Below are positions 57,545-64,000 of a stretch of 64,000 nucleotides of DNA, piece after piece. The first letter of the stretch is position 1. Each line of letters opens with the position of its first letter. This DNA comes from Mactromeris polynyma (lineage: Eukaryota > Mollusca > Bivalvia > Venerida > Mactridae). The stretch covers positions 3,596,001-3,660,000 of the forward strand of contig JASFXZ010000001.1 of the NCBI GenBank assembly GCA_032209605.1, read 5' to 3'. The position numbers were made by a program, and so were the translations under genes. The notes below the pieces were generated by a model. That model did no database searches, was not told the origin of the DNA, and saw nothing but the letters and a program-made list of their open reading frames with translations.

Positions 57545-60500
57545 TCACGAATAAGACTTAGTCTTCCTCAAACTGAAATAAAAAAAGAAATTGTCTGAGC
57601 GCAATTTTAACACCGGCATTCACCAACTGTTGCGCAACACGCCAACATAATCTGTAAATACATTAATTATTCTTATCATTCTTTTTAAGTGGAAATTTTC
57701 CAGTGGCTGAATTTGAAATTCCGAAGGGGATTTAGATGTTTCATGTTTCTTCGATTATCGTCCCCGATTCGCAGTGGTGTAGTCTCATAGAAAATAAATT
57801 TCTTCGAAATATTTACATTTCCGAGAAAACTTGTTATCTTACCTGCTATGGTTATCTATCTTTCTATAGTTATAGGTATTGTCAGAATGAGACGTCGCCG
57901 ATAACTTAGAATCTTGGATTTTATTCCCAGTCGTATGCGATCTTCCTTTCGACTCAGACGAACGTCCGCTCACGTTGTTGATACACTGTCCGGTTGTATG
58001 TGTGCATATCGAAGTTGGTGGGTAAAATATTCTAACAAAAATACCTCCCTCCTTTTCTGGTAAACTTGATTTTCCGATTTGAAGTCGACATAAATAACCA
58101 GGTCTGTTATTTGAATTCGTGTGCGTTACGTCCGGTAACGGAGACCGGTTACAGTCCGGTAATCTCGACATAACGTCCGGTGCTGAACCGCTCTGAACGG
58201 TGTTATTGTATCCTTCTGAATGCTGTTCAATAGTCTTGTTATCATTTTTATTTCTTTGAACATTAAATGTTATAGCATTAACTGGCTTATATTGCCTTCT
58301 GACGTCTAATGTAGCACGTTCAGCATTCGAGTTTGGTAGACAACTTGTCATTATATGTGTAAATCTGAAACACATTTTCGAACAGAACGATCGACAGAGC
58401 AATATATACAGCCATGGATCCAGAGTCTGGTTCAGACTGGCCAGACGAACTGCTGTCAGATCTAAAATCTTATTTGTTTTTCCCGTCACCATAGTTACAA
58501 TTATCTGCACCTGAAAAACGTGAAAAGAAAAGTGTCGGAAAAAGCACATAGTAGCCCAAATACAGCGGAATAACAACATAGATGTATGTTTGTTTCTTTA
58601 TACCGACTGAGTTATCCGGGCTTCTATAACTGAGGAGAAATAAATGATGTTTATGAACTAAAAACTTACACACATTCAGGGATCAGTTATTTTCTAGCAC
58701 TAACATGTTTTAAGTCAACAGAAATATCATATAATATAATAGAAGTTACATTATCACATAGATCAGTATTCTGAAAGCAATTTCCACGAACGACCGCTGG
58801 TGACATTCACACTTCATTATTTCTCTCATAAAAATATTGAATTTCGTGAAGTTGAATTCGTGAATTCGGGCTGTTCGTGAATTCACGATTTCAACTTCCC
58901 GAATTCAAAATGAAATCGATTTCAGATAACCGGGAAATAACTTAAATAGGGGTAATTTGAACTCTTTACATCGACAAATTTAATCACCATTAAACAAAAT
59001 TGTAACGCCATTACCCATACCATTATGTAATTATGTTATTTTATGTTCACATGTTATTACATTTGTAATCTGTGAAAATGTTAAATAAAGATTGTCGTAT
59101 AGGAGGAAACTTGAATGTTGACCGATCGTGTAATTGTTTCCACATAATTGCAACGTAGAGATGATGCAGGCTATACCATGTCCTTCAGTTTTATCCATCA
59201 TTTGTCCTACATGATTATTATCGTTGTCGTTTGATTACAACAATTGTAATCCCCGCAGGAAACATAGCAACAATTGAATAGAAATTGTTTGTGTTATAAC
59301 ATTTGGTTAATCAACATACTCCAATCTTGTTATGACTGTTGGAGTAGACGGACCACAATAATTGCATTGTTGTTTATCCACCTTGTAATAATGCATCAAG
59401 TCTAAAGGTCAGTATTCGATACTCAATGGTGAGTAGCCTGGATTCAGCCTCAGACAGCTGCAGCGTACAATAATTAGTCTTTGGTTAGTACGCTCGTAAA
59501 TCTTTGTGAAAAGAATAATTGTTGTAATCGTATTATGCTAATCTTTCTTTTACCAAAGATTTAGGCGTAACAATATGTTTGTTTCAGATTTCCCGACCCT
59601 ATGACATTTTTTCGAGTGTTAACATTTTTTTTCTTTTTGGTAAAATTTCTTCTTTTTGGTAAAATTTCTTCTTTTTGGTAAAGTTTATTTGTGTGTTTTT
59701 TTCTTTAGGTTCATATTTCTGCCCAGTTATTAGAAGCTTTACGAGTATTCCAGCTATAGAGTATTATATTATCTTTGATTAAGCATGTTATCAATGTTAA
59801 AAGGGAAAGCTATTTTTGGGCATGAAACCTGAAACCAACATATTGTTTAAGCCTTACGTTTATAGTTTAGATATTACGCGCCTATGGACAAGAATGAAAG
59901 TTCTGCGCTAATGTTAAGTGCAAAATGTTACACAATGCAACGAAGCATACCCTAAGTATCAAATGTTTAACAAATCCAACATTAAGTGTTTGTTTGACTT
60001 TAAATTGTCTTCGAGGATTTAAAGCATGATTTAACAGATGACAGCAATTTATCACGCAACATACAGGAAATTATTTCAAAGACCGTCATAATTGTCATGA
60101 CGCAATTACCGACAACGGTAAATTCAATAATAAATCTGTTGGTATTTAATTCTCTTCTGCAAACACCATAAGATATTCGATCAACTTTATCACAACGTAA
60201 CTGGAACTCCAGACATATTATACAATTAAAACCTTTCAAGCTATGAGAAGAAAAATAAATATTGAGAATAATTGGTAAATGTTAAATGTATGATGTATAT
60301 ACATTAATTATATTTATTTGTATTGTAATTTAAGTCTTTTTAGATTATAAATTACTGCGCCATAGTCTCTTATAATTATTATAGGATGGTCTTGCATGAA
60401 TATTTATGTATTATTTTAATGGAATGTTGTAATATGTGCAAGAATGAAACAAAGATATATAATAATTATATATATTAGCGCCGCTGTACGAATTCCATCT

Positions 60501-61889
60501 TCTTCTTTAAGTGACGTCATTTCCAGACAACGTCACATGTGACGTGACCATGTACTGACATTAAGCAATATTTGTCCCATACGGCAATATGAAAACGAAG
60601 TGACCATGTGGAGTAAATAGTGTTTCCTGCTTGCAAATAGTGACACCACATGTTGCATTTTCTTGAAATGACGTCACTTACAGAAGAGGTTGTAAATCCC
60701 ATAGCTGTGCTCATATATTAATTATACATATGTGCCAGAGCTTTAGATAGAAGGTTGATCAATTGTTATCAGACCGGAATCACGCTTGATGTTGGTCGGG
60801 TACAAGACACAAGCCATCTAAATAATGGTGGTTTTGTACAGTAAAACCTCAATAATAAGGCCACCTTTGGGACCCTTGAAAACTGGTCTTAATATTGAGA
60901 TGAATTAATATTGAAATTGAATAAAGAGCAAAACAGTGTAAACGGACTTTAAAACAGTGTACTTAATTGTGAGGTGGTCTGATTATCGAGGTGGTATTTA
61001 AGTTGGTTTTACTGTATATGTAAGTATACTTACACACATGACACGTACTGTTCAAGTTACTTACCATTAAAGGCGTCCAACAAACAGTGAACACCACAGT
61101 TATTGCACACATAAGCACTATCATCTGTACATCCATATCATTGTTTTTGGCCATTCGTGATGCATTTAATCTCTCCCCACAGGTGTTTGGTAAGGCTCCC
61201 TTACTCATGTGCCGATCTGTTTTCCGAAGCCGTCTAGTTTTGAATATTGTAATTGCCACGTACGTGTTACATACACATATGATAACGGTCAACGATAGAA
61301 TGATAAATGCGTAAAAGTAAGCGTATAATTTGGATGATAGAATGTTTGAATGAAAATCCAGATAACACCAGGTGCCCGGATGTTGGGTATCAAATTTGCC
61401 AAACCCAATTAAGGGGAGTAATCCGTACAATATCACCACAAACCAAAGTAACAACACCCAACTTGATGCCGTGGATGACCGACACTTACTAGAATAGAAA
61501 AACACACATTTCACGGCTATAAACCTTTCTACAGCCATTGCACAAATTATAAGAGGTGTAGCAATCCCAAAGCATACCATTGCAAAACCATGAAAACGAC
61601 AATGCATTTCCCCTCCAATCCATTGCCGCCCATTGACGTACGCAATTATAACTGACGGTGAAGTCAGAAGTATTCCGATAAGATCTGTCCATACCAACCC
61701 AGTAACCAAACTGTAGAAGTTTGTAGTTCTTACATCAATCCGCGTCCTACACAGTTGACATAGAGCCAAAATGTTACCCAGAACACCCGCTAGAAACATA
61801 ATCACCGGAGAGAAGATGGTTGCGCCGGCCGCTGCTGAGTTGCAGTCGATGGCCTGCGAGAGGTTGACGGTACTGTTACACGGTATCAT
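57545..61889 (-). CDS. PTGER4-like: Prostanoid G-protein-coupled receptor, EP4-like (3 exons, 506 aa)
   Basis: Seven-helix receptor of the plasma membrane, probably for a prostaglandin. Exons 61889-61065, 58510-57843 and 57572-57545 join phase 0 then phase 2; 1521 nt ending in TGA. N-terminus has glycosylation sites NST and NLS. Cys97 (EMHCRFH) and Cys175 (GTWCYLD) would form the helix 3 to loop 2 disulphide; GTWC in loop 2 is a prostanoid-receptor hallmark. MAVERF (121-123) replaces the usual DRY. Helix 6 has CWTP; helix 7 reads VRLASLNQTLDPWLY, with the Arg (297) that contacts the prostanoid carboxylate in known receptors. The intron after helix 6 is at the position typical of this family. 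A long Ser/Thr/Asn-rich tail follows. Without the last splice the frame would stop two codons later; the 9-codon final exon (SLRKTKSYS-stop) has a fine acceptor. Confidence 0.88.
58580..60470. other. Receptor intron 1, left part
   Basis: No element recognised except the 21 bp repeat at 59636 and a short palindromic cluster of GAATTC sites at about 58846-58905. Confidence 0.4.
59636..59700. repeat. Short tandem repeat, 21 bp x 3
   Basis: CTTTTTGGTAAAATTTCTT repeated in the region between the receptor exons. Confidence 0.8.
60477..60713. mobile_element. Short inverted-repeat element, family B, receptor intron 1
   Basis: AGCGCCGCTGTACGAATTCC at the left, GAAATGACGTCACTTACAG and AGCTGTGCTCA at the right. 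Confidence 0.85.
60837..61016. mobile_element. Short inverted-repeat element, family C, receptor intron 1
   Basis: TACAGTAAAACCTCAATAAT at the left, GGTTTTACTGTA at the right; ends about 50 bp from the receptor's first donor. Confidence 0.85.
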
Positions 61890-64000
61890 TGTTAACACCT
61901 GCTATTGTTCTTACAGTCTTTGATAATATCCTGAAATATTGAACGTACAAGTTATGATAATTTAACAGGAATTAAACTCTTGTCATTTGTTTATGCCATG
62001 TTCCACTATTGGTCACGTGGTCACATGTTCCTAACGGGTCTCTCTTCATAGCTAACTCTCACAAAACATAAGCATCCATATACTTCATGCTTTAAGAAAT
62101 GTAAACATTTGGAGAGGGTAAAGGAAATTACGAATAAGAAAAAAATGAAAATATCAGTAAAGTACCAAGTAAAGGTTAGCAATTTCAATGACGTTACTTA
62201 TGCGTTAATTAAATGATACATACTTTATTGTTAATACAATATTTTAAACATGAAATCAACGAAGACAGGAATAGTTATGTTTAGATTAGTACAAATGTCT
62301 TGGTATCCGTCACAACACTGATTTGATAAAAATATGAAATCCAAAATTTATAACACAATCCAAAACATTTGAATAAAGTTACGAATGAAACTACTTAAAC
62401 TCCGAAATGTGTCCAAAATTTACAAAAGATCCAAAACATTTGAATAAAGTTACGAATGAAAACTCCGAACATGTGGTCTCTCTACAGATTGAAATCCAAA
62501 GATCGAATGGTTGAATTATACCTGACATACTTTCACAGCTGCTGGTATTTGAGTGCCTACTGTAGACGAAGTTGTGCCGCTTTTATTGGACGATCAGAAC
62601 ACTATTAATACAGAGATATTTCCATTATATGTCATTGTAACTCTGTTAAATCGACCAATTCTGTGCTAATGCCCAATGTTATATGGAAATGATGAACTAA
62701 AAAACAACAATAATGCAACAACCGGACATTTGTTTGACGTTGAACGATTTCATAGCGCCCGCAAACCATTTAATGACGTATATACGTAGATGGATGTAAT
62801 CCATGGTGTCATGGTTCACAGTGTCACTGTAACATAGGAGTGGTACCGACCTTAATTTCAGCAATAAATACAGTGTTATTTCATATTTGTTATCAGATAT
62901 AGCAACTTGAGGTTCGAGACTGCATTATACATGCGAGATCATACATTTAAACGGTCAGTATTTTGGGTTTGGCGGAAGTTACATTTGTAACAAATGGTAA
63001 GTGCTTCAGACCAACCATATATAATGATGTGGATATACATGTTTAGCTTAATTAATGCGTTATAATTATTTCCATATACACAGCGTGTTAAAAAAATTAA
63101 TTCACAAAGTTTGAATTTTGATATTTTTCTAAATACTATGTCCATCTATGCCGCTACGGATCAATGGTTTACTTCTGTGTGAGAGTACTAAATTAAACAG
63201 ATATTCGTGAAAAAAACAACAGTATCTTTCACTAAGCCGCGAATGCATTCAGTGTACACAGCGTTCTCCTTATTTTATCTGAATTAAAAGTTTGATACCA
63301 TATGTCCTCGATTTAATACAATGTATTGATCGAAGAGGCCTCGTAAATTTTGATCTATAACAGTCAACCCATGCATACTGTACACTAATATTCACTAACA
63401 ACAGCCAGAGGCTATTACTGATCTACAACTAATGAGAATCGGACAATTAATGATGTCGATTGTTTCGGTAGTGTCAACATAAATACATACCCGATAGTCA
63501 TCTGTTTACTTTAGTAGGAAAATGAAGCTTTGACACCATATGCTACATTGTGGACAGAACATGACATGAGTGCTAGAATTTAGGTTCTAACAAAGACGGT
63601 TTACGAGACATTGTAATATTGATGTTGGCATCTGATGATCCGCGTGCTATTCAAATAATTATAATACCCGTACCCTTTAAGCAATAACTAAATTATTAAA
63701 ACATGATAATATATGTACAGTAAAACCCCAAAAATACGACCACCCTTATACCCATGAAATTCAGTCCTCTTATTGAGGTGGTCTTGAGCAATACAGTGAC
63801 ATTGGACTTGGAAATTGTGTTCTTAATTTTGAGGTGGTCTCATTATTGAGGTGGTCTTTAAGTGGGGTTTTACTGTATACCAATACAAATATGTACTCGC
63901 TATACAGGCTATTTAATTTACCTTGATAGATATTACAACGCAGATGTTATGAAAATCCGACCTAATCAAGCTAGATTGGATTTGAATGTACAATACACTC
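61890..64000. other. Upstream region of the receptor gene, no exon seen
   Basis: Any 5' UTR exons and promoter of the receptor should be here, but I cannot place them. Contains a roughly 70 bp direct duplication at about 62335-62475 (shared AAAACATTTGAATAAAGTTA) and one copy of the TACAGTAAAACC inverted-repeat family at 63716. Confidence 0.4.
63716..63877. mobile_element. Short inverted-repeat element, family C
   Basis: TACAGTAAAACCCCAAAAAT at the left, GGGGTTTTACTGTA at the right, inner GAGGTGGTCTCATTATTGAG. Confidence 0.85.

Overview
This is nuclear DNA from an animal, most likely a marine bivalve or another lophotrochozoan. The evidence is AT-rich sequence, short GT-AG exons in long introns, a fibrillar-associated (FACIT) collagen built from small exons of whole Gly-X-Y triplets, many short inverted-repeat elements and minisatellites, and a tRNA-headed SINE whose body resembles those of bivalves. 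No prokaryotic, viral or organellar gene is seen. The species call is inference.

Layout. (1) About 304-17143, + strand: the 3' part of a FACIT collagen resembling collagen IX alpha-1, with 22 exons assembled by splice sites and phase (1617 coding nt, 539 codons including the stop). Its 5' part lies left of the window. An extra signal-peptide exon with its own TATA box sits inside the gene (9406-9683) and probably starts a short isoform. (2) 20651-38270, - strand: a multi-exon gene for an ankyrin-repeat protein with beta-rich middle regions, a DSGIGS motif and two C-terminal death domains. Nineteen exons join in phase (966 codons including the stop); the N-terminus is not resolved. (3) 44488-49631, - strand: a complete four-exon gene for a 202-residue ANKRD66-like ankyrin protein. 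(4) 57545-61889, - strand: a complete three-exon coding region for a 506-residue prostanoid (EP4-like) G-protein-coupled receptor. Genes 2-4 point towards the collagen gene, which is convergent with gene 2.

The rest is introns and intergenic DNA rich in repeats: at least six short inverted-repeat families, a 1.6 kb element with long terminal inverted repeats and an 8 bp target duplication, a broken Tc1-type transposase, SINE-like tRNA heads, an interspersed family of roughly 500 bp with eight copies, and about fifteen minisatellites. Several minisatellites have grown from exon/intron boundaries, so that 17 or 23 copies of a 5' splice site stand in a row.

The genes do not form a single pathway. 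Extracellular matrix (collagen), death-domain signalling and prostanoid signalling are simply neighbours. All exon models were built by eye from splice consensus, reading phase and protein-like sequence, so RNA data would be the decisive test.
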